The position numbers were made by a program, and so were the translations under genes. Source: Muribaculaceae bacterium (GTDB taxonomy: Bacteria > Bacteroidota > Bacteroidia > Bacteroidales > Muribaculaceae). From it: a stretch of 64,000 nucleotides of DNA. The notes under the pieces are model-generated. The model searched no databases. It was not told the origin of the DNA and worked only from the letters and a program-made list of their open reading frames with translations. The DNA is taken from assembly GCA_023663365.1 (NCBI GenBank), contig JAMPHP010000001.1, positions 291,747 through 355,746 of the forward strand. The letters run 5' to 3'. This document shows positions 1 to 7,748 of the stretch, piece by piece. How positions within the stretch are numbered: the first letter of the stretch is position 1; each line of letters starts with the position of its first letter.

Positions 1-3000
1 CCGGGGTGCACATCAGCGCGGTCGTCGCCGGAGCTCTTTTCGGGATCCCAATGTTTGAGCTTGGTGATGGTGGCGAGGTTGCCGCCGGCGAAGTAGAGGC
101 GGATGCTGGAGATGGATGCACGCTTGAGCCACGACTGGCGGAAGGTGTAGCCGAACTCGAGGTTCTTGAGGCGGAGGTAGCTTGCGTCCTCGAGCCAGAA
201 GGAAGAGTATTTGTCGTTCATAGTCGAACCTACGCGGGGCATGGAAGCACCGAGGTTGTCGGGGGTCCAGCGGTCGAGGTAGCGGTCGGTGAGATTACCG
301 CGGATGTCGGCGGTAGTCTCCCAGCAGTAGCGGTTGAGGCCGCTCACGCCCTGGAAGAAGAGGGCGAGGTCGAAGCCCTTCCAGGTAGCGCCGAGGTTGA
401 GGCCGTAAGAGAATTTGGGGAAGGGGTTACCGATGATGTCGCGGTCGGCGTCGTTTACGTCGCCGTTACCGTCGATGTCGGCATAGATGATGTCACCGGG
501 TTTGGGCACCTGGCCGTACTGGGTGATTACTTTGCCGTCTTCGGTCTTGCGGTTGTTTACAGCAGCTTCGTCGCGGTAGATACCCTGCGAAACGAGAGCG
601 TAGTAAGAGCCGATAGGTTCGCCCACGCGGTTGATGGTGGCACCGCTGATGCGCTCTTCGAGGCCGCCCATTTCCACGATTTTGTTCTTCACGTGCGAGA
701 GGGAGAAGCCTGCGTTCCAGGTCCAGTCGCCGTGGCTGCCGTTGTAGTTGATGGTCCATTCAAGACCCTTGTTGCTGACAGCACCTACGTTCTGGTAGGG
801 AGCGGCGAGAGAGCCCAGGAAGATGCCCGGCATGGCGAGCTGCATGAGGATATCGTCGGTCTTCTTGTCGAAGTAGTCGAAGCTGGTGGTGACCATGTTG
901 TTGAGGAAGGAGAGGTCGAAACCGAAGTTCCACGAGCGGGTGGTCTCCCAGCGGATGTCTTCGTTGGGCACAGAGCTCTGCACCATACCTGCCTGCTTGT
1001 TGCCGGCCTGGTCGAAGTAGTAGTTGCCGGAAGCGGCGAGAGTAGCAGCGTAGGCGTAGTTACCGATTTCCTGGTTGCCGAGCTTACCCCATGATGCGCG
1101 GATCTTACCGAGCGAGAGGATTTTCTTCCACTCTTCAGCAAATTTTTCGTTGGAGAATACCCAACCTACCGATACAGAGGGGAATGTAGCGTAGCGATGG
1201 CTCTTGGGCATACGGCTCGAACCGTCGTGACGGATGTTGAACTCGAAGAGGTAGCGACCGTCGAAAGCGTAGTTCACGCGTCCGAAGAACGACTGCAGGC
1301 GATATTCCTGGCTGTTGCCGCCGGTGCTGGGGTTGACAGTGCCGCCGTCGAGCTCAAAGATATTGTTGGTGGGGAAGCCCTCCTTGCTCGCGGTGGTGGT
1401 GTAGTAGCGCGAGCCGATAGCGGAGTGACCGGCGAGCACGCCCACGGTGTGCTTGCCAAACTCTTTATTGTAGGTGAGGAGGTTTTCGATTGTCCAGGTT
1501 GCGTTGCGCCACCAGTAGTCGGTAGCGCTGTTCTGCTGGGCACCGATCTTGATAACCTCGCCTTCGGCATTGTAGCGTTCGCCGCCGGTGGGGCTGAAGC
1601 TCTTGGTAGCGTTCATGTCGAAGTTATAAGCGAGGTTGATGCGGTACTGGAGGCCGTCATAGATGTCGAGCCCGGCCCAAACCTTGCCGTTGAAGAAGTA
1701 CTTCTTGTTCTCGCGGCGGGTGAGGGTCATGTCCTGAAGGGGGTTCTTAATCATTTCGGGATCAGTCCAAGAGCCGTCGATAAAGCCGTAGTGACCGTTG
1801 GAGTACATAGCGGGCACTGTGGGGCGTGTGAACCACGAGATGTAGCGCATCACACCGTGGCCGCTCGACTGGTCGACGTTGATACCGGGCTGGTCGATGT
1901 CGGCGTACGCACCGAAGGCGTTCATACCGAAAGAGAAGCGCTTGTACTTGGTGCTGATGTTGGTGCGGAAGCTGATGCGCTCCACGCCGGTGCTCTTCAT
2001 GATACCGTCCTGATTGGAGTAGGTAAGCGACGCCATGTAGTTGGTGTTGCCTGCGGCACCCGACACCGAGAGGTGGTGCTGCCACATGGGAGCGTTGCGG
2101 AGAACCTCGCCGAGCCAGTCGGTGTTGGCGTAGTGGTCGGGGTCAGAGCCGTCTTTGAGCTTCTGGAGGGCATCGGGCAGATAAGTTGCGGGGAGGCTGT
2201 TGGCTTCCTGCGCCTCGTTGCGGATGAGAGCCCAGTTGTAGCTGTCCACATAGTCGGGAGTTGTGCCGGGGGTCTGGAGGGTGTAGCTGCCCTGATAGGA
2301 AACGTTCACCTTGCCGTTGTCCTCGCCGCGCTTGGTGGTGACGAGGATCACACCGTTGGCGGCACGCACACCGTAGATGGCAGCCGAAGCGGCATCCTTA
2401 AGCACCGAGATGCTTTCGATGTCGGCAGCGGGGATTTCGCTGAGCTGCGAGAGCGAGCACTCCACACCGTCGATGAGGAGCATAGGATTGTTGTTGCCGA
2501 AGGTTCCGACACCGCGGATGCGGATTTCGGGGTTGTCGTTACCGGCCTGAGCACCGTTCGAGGTGAGCACGAGGCCGGGGAGGCGACCCTGCAGGAGGGT
2601 TGCAGTGTTGGCCACGGGCTTGTTGGCGATGTCCTTAGCGGAAACAGCTGCCACAGAACCGGTGAGGTTCACCTTCTTCTGAGTGGCATAGCCCACGACC
2701 ACAGTTTCGTCGAGCATGGTTGAGCTCGGGTCGAGGATGATATTGAAAGAAGTCTGGCTGCCTACGGCAATATCTTTGGGAGTATAGCCCACATAAGAAA
2801 CCGACAGCGTCTGGCCGGGGTTTACGTCGATGGCAAAATTACCGTCGTAGTCGGTGGCAACGGCAGTCTTGGTGCCCTGCACCACTACCGATACGCCAAT
2901 CAGAGGTTCGCCCGAAGGGTCCTTTACAGTACCCTTGACGATAGCGGCTTGTGCACCTGCCAGCGTTGAAAGCATGGCGACGACAGCAAGCGGCCGGCGG

Positions 3001-3026
3001 AAAGTCGCGCTTAATTTTTCGTTCAT
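1..3026 (-). CDS. SusC/RagA-family TonB-dependent outer-membrane receptor (3' end cut by window edge)
   Basis: TonB-energised outer-membrane importer of the SusC class, which normally works with a SusD lipoprotein to take up oligosaccharides. Reading from the ATG at 3026 gives about 1008 codons with no stop, so the gene leaves the window on the left. Visible order: signal peptide (about residues 1-29, ending AGAQA), carboxypeptidase-regulatory-like domain (about 30-100, containing GTVKDPSGEPLIGVSV), the SusC signature DETVVVGY near residue 105, a plug domain with RIRGVGTFGNNNP and LLIDG, then a long beta-barrel. The last visible stretch, NLATITKLKHWDPE, is typical of the region shortly before the C-terminus, so little is probably missing. 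A SusD gene would be expected beyond the left edge. The GH16 gene lies directly upstream on the same strand, 106 bases away. No clear promoter was found in that gap, so co-transcription is likely. Substrate cannot be told from this sequence. Confidence 0.95.
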   Translation of the reverse strand, partial: MNEKLSATFRRPLAVVAMLSTLAGAQAAIVKGTVKDPSGEPLIGVSVVVQGTKTAVATDYDGNFAIDVNPGQTLSVSYVGYTPKDIAVGSQTSFNIILDPSSTMLDETVVVGYATQKKVNLTGSVAAVSAKDIANKPVANTATLLQGRLPGLVLTSNGAQAGNDNPEIRIRGVGTFGNNNPMLLIDGVECSLSQLSEIPAADIESISVLKDAASAAIYGVRAANGVILVTTKRGEDNGKVNVSYQGSYTLQTPGTTPDYVDSYNWALIRNEAQEANSLPATYLPDALQKLKDGSDPDHYANTDWLGEVLRNAPMWQHHLSVSGAAGNTNYMASLTYSNQDGIMKSTGVERISFRTNISTKYKRFSFGMNAFGAYADIDQPGINVDQSSGHGVMRYISWFTRPTVPAMYSNGHYGFIDGSWTDPEMIKNPLQDMTLTRRENKKYFFNGKVWAGLDIYDGLQYRINLAYNFDMNATKSFSPTGGERYNAEGEVIKIGAQQNSATDYWWRNATWTIENLLTYNKEFGKHTVGVLAGHSAIGSRYYTTTASKEGFPTNNIFELDGGTVNPSTGGNSQEYRLQSFFGRVNYAFDGRYLFEFNIRHDGSSRMPKSHRYATFPSVSVGWVFSNEKFAEEWKKILSLGKIRASWGKLGNQEIGNYAYAATLAASGNYYFDQAGNKQAGMVQSSVPNEDIRWETTRSWNFGFDLSFLNNMVTTSFDYFDKKTDDILMQLAMPGIFLGSLAAPYQNVGAVSNKGLEWTINYNGSHGDWTWNAGFSLSHVKNKIVEMGGLEERISGATINRVGEPIGSYYALVSQGIYRDEAAVNNRKTEDGKVITQYGQVPKPGDIIYADIDGNGDVNDADRDIIGNPFPKFSYGLNLGATWKGFDLALFFQGVSGLNRYCWETTADIRGNLTDRYLDRWTPDNLGASMPRVGSTMNDKYSSFWLEDASYLRLKNLEFGYTFRQSWLKRASISSIRLYFAGGNLATITKLKHWDPEKSSGDDRADVHP

Positions 3027-3132
3027 GTTGGTATTAGATTAGTGTTTGCCGCAGTGCTCTGAGGCACACCGGCAGAAGTGATAGGATAAGGTGATTTAAG
3101 GTAATTTGGTATTATGATTGGTGATTGATTTG

Positions 3133-3930
3133 CTACTCAAGCACATAGTGGCGCACCCAGTCGACCTCCATCTCCACGGGCAGGTCGGCAGGATCGACCT
3201 CACCGACCCACTGGCCGCCCAGCTGCATGTCGATGAGCAGATACTGAGGGATATAGAAGGGGAATTGCCCCTTATCGGCAAGCTCCTCTATGCGGGGGTA
3301 GACGTGTGTGGTGACACCGTTGATGTGAAATACAATCTTGTCGGGGTACATATCCACGCCGTACACATTGAAGCCGTCGCGGTCAATCGGGCTCGTCTTG
3401 GAGCTCTGAGGGCTGTCGGTCTGGCCGAGGGTGTAGGTGTAGGGGGAGTGGACTGTCTGATATGCCACATGATTGTTGTTGAGGCGCTCCATGATGTCGA
3501 TCTCGCCGCCCTCGGGCCAGCTGTACTTCTGGTGGTCGAAAGGCAGGAGCCAAATTGCAGGCCATGCCCCCTTTGTGCCCTCGAGGCGAGCCCTGATCTC
3601 GAAGCGTCCGGGCTCGAAGCTCTTCTTGCCCTTGGTCCACACACCACCGGTGAGGAAGGGCGAGGGATCGGTGGAAGTGTCGGGATTGACCACACCACGG
3701 AGGATGAGCTTGCCGTCGCGGAGCTCATAGAGGCTTTCGTCCTCGCTCATGGTATTGCACCAGTCGGGAGTGCTGCGATGGCATTTGCTCCACACTTCGG
3801 TGTCGAGCTCCGGACCGTTAAATTCTTCCGCCCACACGAGCTTCCACTGCGGATTGGCAGCGTCAAGGCCTATCCACGTGAACGGCAAGAGGCCGAAAAC
3901 AAGCGCAAATTTAAAGGGGATGCGCATCAT
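3133..3930 (-). CDS. Glycoside hydrolase family 16 protein, secreted
   Basis: Predicted retaining endo-glycanase of family GH16, which cleaves beta-1,3/1,4-glucans or marine/host galactans depending on subfamily. The 265-residue product has an N-terminal signal peptide (hydrophobic FALVFGLLPFTWIGL, about residues 7-22) and the family signature E-I-D-I-M-E at about residues 142-147; the first Glu is the nucleophile and the last the acid/base in characterised members. Flanking aromatic residues (WPAIWLLP before, WVRHYVLE at the end) fit the GH16 beta-jelly roll. Length is typical of a single-domain enzyme without a carbohydrate-binding module. It is the first gene of a minus-strand unit with the SusC receptor, so it probably trims polysaccharide for import. 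Subfamily and substrate are not decidable by eye. Confidence 0.93.
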   Translation of the reverse strand: MMRIPFKFALVFGLLPFTWIGLDAANPQWKLVWAEEFNGPELDTEVWSKCHRSTPDWCNTMSEDESLYELRDGKLILRGVVNPDTSTDPSPFLTGGVWTKGKKSFEPGRFEIRARLEGTKGAWPAIWLLPFDHQKYSWPEGGEIDIMERLNNNHVAYQTVHSPYTYTLGQTDSPQSSKTSPIDRDGFNVYGVDMYPDKIVFHINGVTTHVYPRIEELADKGQFPFYIPQYLLIDMQLGGQWVGEVDPADLPVEMEVDWVRHYVLE

Positions 3931-3973
3931 GGTATTTAAGGTTTTAATCAGAGTGAATATGGTATGTCGGGCA

Positions 3974-4003
3974 CAAAATTAAACAAAAATTCAGTTTTTC
4001 AAA
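3974..4003 (-). promoter_or_regulatory. Bacteroidota-type promoter of the GH16-SusC unit
   Basis: On the minus strand the sequence reads TTTG (4003-4000), 18 bases, then TAATTTTG (3981-3974), matching the phylum's -33/-7 consensus TTTG/TAnnTTTG. Transcription would begin near 3968, giving a leader of about 40 bases before the GH16 ATG at 3930. No operator was recognised. Confidence 0.6.
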
Positions 4004-4089
4004 TTTTTGATTAGTTAAAGATGGTTAACAGCTAATGTTAATAGCTAATTTACGTAAAAATGGCACACAAGGAAAAGGCGGGGGATAGT

Positions 4090-4157
4090 CAGGCACACGC
4101 CGAAATGGCGGTGCACAAGGTGCCGCGAAGCGGCTGACTACCGTGAGCCCCACACTG
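4090..4157 (+). repeat. 68-bp direct repeat, copy A
   Basis: Nearly identical to copy B at 4657-4724 (five mismatches seen over 68 bases) and in the same orientation. The repeat contains the short palindrome GCCGCGAAGCGGC. Its 3' end runs into the stem-loop CCCCACAC-TGCT-GTGTGGGG at 4148-4167. Copies A and B bracket the DUF2442 gene. Confidence 0.85.
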
Positions 4158-4346
4158 CTGTGTGGGGTGTGATTGTGAGATAGTTAAGGATGTCTCGAAG
4201 AGACTGTTGGCGCATAAGCGCCCCAATAGTCCCTTCGGGACATGTCGTTTTATAATCAATTGTACCTCACACAAATAGTGTAAGGCTAACAAGATTGAGC
4301 CGCTTCGCGGCACTTCTTTGCAAATGCACCGGCTTTACGACTTGCA
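4148..4346. repeat. Cluster of short inverted repeats with an inverted copy of the repeat family
   Basis: This stretch has no credible gene. It holds a run of perfect short stem-loops: 4148-4167 (8-bp stem), 4209-4222 (GGCGC-ATAA-GCGCC type), 4229-4241 (GTCCC-TTC-GGGAC) and 4299-4311 (GCCGC-TTC-GCGGC). The segment 4299-4346, read on the minus strand, belongs to the same family as copies A and B (shared GTGCCGCGAAGCGGCT) and also matches 21401-21438. It looks like a composite of mobile or repetitive intergenic elements; none has the U-tract of an intrinsic terminator. Confidence 0.6.
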
Positions 4347-4347
4347 C

Positions 4348-4368
4348 CCAAATCTGCCATGGTGGAGT
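4348..4368. repeat. Partial duplicate of the tRNA-Ala 3' end (possible attachment-site relic)
   Basis: The 21 bases here match 4778-4798 at 19 positions. The 4778-4798 copy includes the last six bases of the tRNA-Ala acceptor end (tRNA 3' end at 4793) and its immediate downstream flank. Such a duplicated tRNA 3' end is what remains when an element integrates at a tRNA gene. No integrase is present, so this is an inference from the repeat alone. Confidence 0.4.
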
Positions 4369-4379
4369 GTGCTGACAAA

Positions 4380-4631
4380 TTATCGAACTTTTTCCGTGGC
4401 TTCGATGCCATCGTGGTGTTTGGCAAAAAAACCTTCGTAGGACAAATCTTCGTCAATGTCAGGCCAATGAAGGCCAAAATATGACATCACATAGTTTCTT
4501 CTCTGCTCGTCATTAGCTTGAGCCAGACGAGAGTAATTGGCAAAGCTCTCCGCTGCTTTTCGTCCGTCATTTAATTCAATCCAGACAGCCGAGTCGGTGA
4601 GCCAAATTTTTGATATTTGTGTGCGATTCAT
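4380..4631 (-). CDS. DUF2442 domain-containing small protein
   Basis: The 83-residue product matches the DUF2442 pattern: an N-terminal beta-rich part with IELNDGRKAAESF, a central YSRLAQANDEQRRNY helix, and the C-terminal signature HWPDIDEDLSYEGFF. DUF2442 proteins are often found beside DUF4160 proteins in small toxin-antitoxin-like pairs, but no DUF4160 gene is seen here. Biochemical function is unknown. The start is preceded by an unusually strong Shine-Dalgarno sequence, which is atypical of the host phylum. The gene lies between two 68-bp direct repeats and beside a tRNA, consistent with acquisition as a cassette. Confidence 0.8.
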   Translation of the reverse strand: MNRTQISKIWLTDSAVWIELNDGRKAAESFANYSRLAQANDEQRRNYVMSYFGLHWPDIDEDLSYEGFFAKHHDGIEATEKVR

Positions 4632-4637
4632 TTATTG

Positions 4638-4645
4638 CCTCCTTT
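4638..4645 (-). promoter_or_regulatory. Strong Shine-Dalgarno sequence of the DUF2442 gene
   Basis: The minus strand reads AAAGGAGG six bases before the ATG at 4631, an almost perfect complement of the 16S rRNA tail. Neighbouring genes in this window lack such a motif. It fixes the start codon and hints at foreign origin. Confidence 0.75.
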
Positions 4646-4656
4646 CTTGAAGTATT

Positions 4657-4724
4657 CAGGCACAAGCCGAAATGGCGGTGCACCAGGTGCCGCGAAGCGG
4701 CTGACTACCGTTAGCACCACACTG
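4657..4724 (+). repeat. 68-bp direct repeat, copy B
   Basis: Second copy of the repeat at 4090-4157, same orientation, ending about 70 bases from the 3' end of tRNA-Ala. The interval between this repeat and the tRNA (4725-4792) contains no gene; it includes a short hairpin formed by GCAGA/TCTGC sequences. Confidence 0.85.
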
Positions 4725-4792
4725 GGCAAAGATAATAAATATTTGAATATAAAACAAAAGCAGACTCGGAATTGCTTCCAAATCTGCTATCG

Positions 4793-4866
4793 TGGAGTAC
4801 AGCGGACTCGAACCGCTCACCTCGACACTGCCAGTGTCGCGCTCTAGCCAGATGAGCTAGTACCCC
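4793..4866 (-). tRNA. tRNA-Ala (anticodon GGC)
   Basis: On the minus strand the 74-base sequence folds as a full cloverleaf. The acceptor stem GGGGTAC pairs with GTACTCC and includes the G3:U70 wobble pair that identifies alanine tRNAs. The anticodon loop is CTGGCAG (anticodon GGC, reading GCC) closed by CGACA/TGTCG. The T-arm contains GGTTCGAGTCC. The discriminator base is A, and CCA is not encoded, so it must be added by the nucleotidyltransferase such as the one at 45249-46661. Confidence 0.95.
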
Positions 4867-4878
4867 TTGTTTGCGGTG

Positions 4879-4912
4879 CAAAGTTATATATTTAATTTCA
4901 TATTTCAGCAAA
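4879..4912 (-). promoter_or_regulatory. Promoter of tRNA-Ala
   Basis: The minus strand has TAACTTTG at 4886-4879 with TTTG at 4912-4909, a spacing of 22, slightly longer than the usual 19-21. The -7 box ends 12 bases before the tRNA 5' end, a suitable distance. The flanking sequence is AT-rich. Confidence 0.5.
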
Positions 4913-5037
4913 AAAGTCGACATTTTATTTTTCATTAGTATTTTTATACACATTTTAGATGTGCAGTATCACTTTTTTGCACTACCTTTACCGCCACAAT
5001 CCGCGCGCGCATCCGCCGCGTGTACTTTTCTATGCTC

Positions 5038-6210
5038 ATGATGCACAAAATCCTTGCAATCTTCACTTTACTCTTCACGGTATTTGCCGCCTGCGCCGAT
5101 GAGGCGGAGGTGACCGTGGGCGCCGCCCGCACCGACGCCTATCTGCCTCTGCTCAAAGGCAAGCGCGTGGCTCTCTTCTCCAATCACACCGGCATGGTGG
5201 GCGACCGCCATACGCTCGACGTGATGCTCGACAATGGCATCGATGTGGTGACGCTCTTCTCGCCCGAGCACGGCTTCCGCGGCACTGCCGATGCAGGCGA
5301 GCATGTGGCAAGCGGCACCGACCCGGTCACGGGCATACCCATAGCCTCGCTCTACGGCGGCAAGGGCACCCGTATGCCCTCCAAAGAGGTGATGGACGGC
5401 ATCGACGTGATAGTGACCGACATTCAGGATGTGGGGCTGCGCTACTATACTTACTACTGCACTATGGTTGACCTCATGAATGCCGCCAAAGCCTACGGCA
5501 AGGACTTTGTGGTGCTCGACCGCCCCAACCCCAACGGCATGACCGTGGACGGCCCCATCCTCGACATGAAGTACAGCTCCGGCGTGGGCCGGCTGCCTAT
5601 CCCCGTGGTTCACGGCATGACTCTGGGCGAGCTTGCGCAGATGGCCAACGGCGAAGGCTGGCTCAAAGACGGCAGCAAGGTGAATCTCACCGTGGTGCCG
5701 TGCCTGGGCTACACTCACTCCACCCGCTACCGGCTGCCGGTGGCTCCTTCGCCCAACCTCCGCACGATGCAGGCGGTGTATCTCTACCCTTCGATATGCT
5801 ACTTCGAGGCCACACCGGTGAGCCTCGGCCGCGGCACCGACTTCCCTTTCGAGGTCTACGGGCACCCCGGCATGAAGGGCCGCAGCTTCGACTTCACTCC
5901 CCGCAGTGTGCCCGGCGCCAAGAATCCGCCGCAGCTGGGCAAGCTGTGCCACGGTGTGGACCTCAGGCAAGTGCCGGAGGATGAGCTCATAGCACAGGGC
6001 ATCAACCTCGAGTACCTCATCGATGCCTACCGCGACCTCGGCATGGGCGACAAGTTCTTCCGCTCTTTCTTCGAGCTTCTCATAGGCCGCGGCGACATCC
6101 GCTCCATGATAGAGCAAGGGCGCAGCGCCGCCGAAATCAAGGCCACATGGGCTCCCGACGTTGCCAAATTCAAGGCTCAGCGCAGGCCCTACCTGCTTTA
6201 TGCCGAATAA
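5038..6210 (+). CDS. namZ: NamZ/DUF1343 exo-beta-N-acetylmuramidase, exported
   Basis: DUF1343 proteins include NamZ, an exo-acting enzyme that releases terminal MurNAc from peptidoglycan fragments (shown for Bacillus subtilis and Tannerella forsythia homologues). The product (about 390 residues) has an N-terminal signal sequence (ILAIFTLLFTVFAACA) and conserved stretches SNHTGM, SPEHGFRG, DIQDVGLRYYTY, LDRPNPNG and GRGTDFPFE. Two adjacent ATG codons at 5038 and 5041 are the best starts, directly before the signal peptide; an ATG at 5020 would add an unlikely leader. The symporter gene begins 53 bases downstream, so the two are probably one unit for using peptidoglycan-derived sugar. The FAACA segment could allow lipidation, but the lipobox is not ideal. 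Confidence 0.9.
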   Translation: MMHKILAIFTLLFTVFAACADEAEVTVGAARTDAYLPLLKGKRVALFSNHTGMVGDRHTLDVMLDNGIDVVTLFSPEHGFRGTADAGEHVASGTDPVTGIPIASLYGGKGTRMPSKEVMDGIDVIVTDIQDVGLRYYTYYCTMVDLMNAAKAYGKDFVVLDRPNPNGMTVDGPILDMKYSSGVGRLPIPVVHGMTLGELAQMANGEGWLKDGSKVNLTVVPCLGYTHSTRYRLPVAPSPNLRTMQAVYLYPSICYFEATPVSLGRGTDFPFEVYGHPGMKGRSFDFTPRSVPGAKNPPQLGKLCHGVDLRQVPEDELIAQGINLEYLIDAYRDLGMGDKFFRSFFELLIGRGDIRSMIEQGRSAAEIKATWAPDVAKFKAQRRPYLLYAE

Positions 6211-6263
6211 AACCCCGATTAATCCATAAATACCATATAGTTTTTACAGTATTCTAATACACA

Positions 6264-7736
6264 ATGAGTCTACCAGTTATCGTGATTATCACCATCGCCG
6301 CCTACTTTGTGCTGCTGATGGCCGTGTCGTACTTCGCTTCGCGAGGAAGCGACAACTCCACCTTCTTCACCGGCAACCGCAAGGCGCCCTGGCCTATCGT
6401 GGCTTTCGCCACCATGGGCGCCGCCATCTCCGGTGTCACTTTTATCTCCGTGCCGGGTATGGTCGTGGCCAAGGGCTATGCCTACCTTCAGATGGTGCTC
6501 GGCTTTATCGTGGGCTATTTCGCCATAGCTTTCGTGCTTCTGCCGCTATTCTACAAGCGCAACCTCATCTCCATCTACGGCTATCTTGAGGAGCGCTTCG
6601 GCCGCTCCACCTACCGCGCGGGCGCATGGTTCTTCTTCATCTCTAAGATGCTCGGTGCAGCAGTGCGCTTCTTCGTGGTGTGCACTGTGCTTCAGCTGCT
6701 GGTGTTCGACCCGCTGCACATCCCCTTCATCTTCAACGTGATCGTGACCATCGCGCTCATCTGGCTCTACACCGTGCAGGGCGGCGTGAAGACCGTGATA
6801 TGGACCGACACCCTCAAGAGCTTCTGCCTTATAATGTCGGTGGTGCTGTGCATCTACTTCGTAGCCACCAACCTCGGCTTCTCATTCGGTGAGCTCACCA
6901 CGGCAATAGGCAGCCACGAGACCTCGCGCATGTTCTTCTTCGACAATCCCAAGGAAGGCACCTACTTCTGGAAGCAATTCCTTGCGGGCGTGTTCATGGC
7001 GATAGCGCTCAACGGCCTCGACCAGGATATGATGCAGCGCAGCCTCGCCTGCAAGGACACACGCCAGAGCCAGAAGAACCTCATCGTGGGCGGTATCACA
7101 CAGTTCTTCGTCATCGCACTCTTCCTCCTGCTCGGCACTCTGCTGGTAATCTTCATGGACAGCAAGGGCATAGCACACCCCGAGAAGAGCGACGACATCT
7201 TCGGCCTCGTAGCCACACACCCCGACGTGCCTATCATCGTGGGCATCCTCTTCGTGCTCGGCCTCATCTCGGCCGCCTACTCGGCCGCCGGCTCGGCACT
7301 GACCTCTCTCACCACATCGTTTACGGTCGATATCCTCGGCGCGCACAAGACCGCCGACCAGGCCAAGCTCACCCGCACACGCAAGGCCGTGCACCTGGCC
7401 ATGTCGGCCGGCATGGGCCTGGTAATCATAGCCTTCTACTATCTGAGCAATCAGGACGCCATCTCGGCGGTCTACACCGTGGCATCGTATACCTACGGCC
7501 CGATTCTCGGACTGTTCGTCTACGGTATGTTCTGGAAGAAACCCGTTCACGACCGCCTCGTGCCCGTGGTGTGCGTGCTTGCGCCCTGCCTCTCGTGGGC
7601 TCTCCAGCTTGGCCTCAACAAGCTCTTCGGCTACGAGACCAGCTTCGAGCTTCTGATCATGAACGCCCTGCTCACCGTGATCGGCCTCCGCCTGCTCTCG
7701 ATAGGCCGTAAGCCGGCCGCAGCAACGGCTGCATAA
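6264..7736 (+). CDS. Sodium:solute symporter (SSS family)
   Basis: Inner-membrane cotransporter of 490 residues with about 13 hydrophobic helices. Family features include the N-terminal ASRGSDNSTFFTGNRKAPWP, the GAAISGVTFISVPG segment around helix 2, and LNGLDQDMMQRSLACKD in the middle, a hallmark of SSS proteins in this phylum. Members carry sugars, sialic acid, amino acids or vitamins with sodium. Its position right after NamZ suggests MurNAc or a related amino sugar as substrate, but that is inference from context. A WYL regulator begins 12 bases after its stop codon. Confidence 0.92.
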   Translation: MSLPVIVIITIAAYFVLLMAVSYFASRGSDNSTFFTGNRKAPWPIVAFATMGAAISGVTFISVPGMVVAKGYAYLQMVLGFIVGYFAIAFVLLPLFYKRNLISIYGYLEERFGRSTYRAGAWFFFISKMLGAAVRFFVVCTVLQLLVFDPLHIPFIFNVIVTIALIWLYTVQGGVKTVIWTDTLKSFCLIMSVVLCIYFVATNLGFSFGELTTAIGSHETSRMFFFDNPKEGTYFWKQFLAGVFMAIALNGLDQDMMQRSLACKDTRQSQKNLIVGGITQFFVIALFLLLGTLLVIFMDSKGIAHPEKSDDIFGLVATHPDVPIIVGILFVLGLISAAYSAAGSALTSLTTSFTVDILGAHKTADQAKLTRTRKAVHLAMSAGMGLVIIAFYYLSNQDAISAVYTVASYTYGPILGLFVYGMFWKKPVHDRLVPVVCVLAPCLSWALQLGLNKLFGYETSFELLIMNALLTVIGLRLLSIGRKPAAATAA

Positions 7737-7748
7737 ACACGCCTCGAA

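Noticed and set aside
1197..2723. Long open frame on the plus strand (about 508 codons)
   Set aside because: It lies antisense to the SusC gene and encodes low-complexity Val/Gly/Ala-rich sequence without family features. GC-rich codon bias creates such mirror frames.
4089..4313. Small gene of 74 codons in the repeat zone
   Set aside because: The frame consists of the palindromic repeats themselves and has no start context or family similarity.
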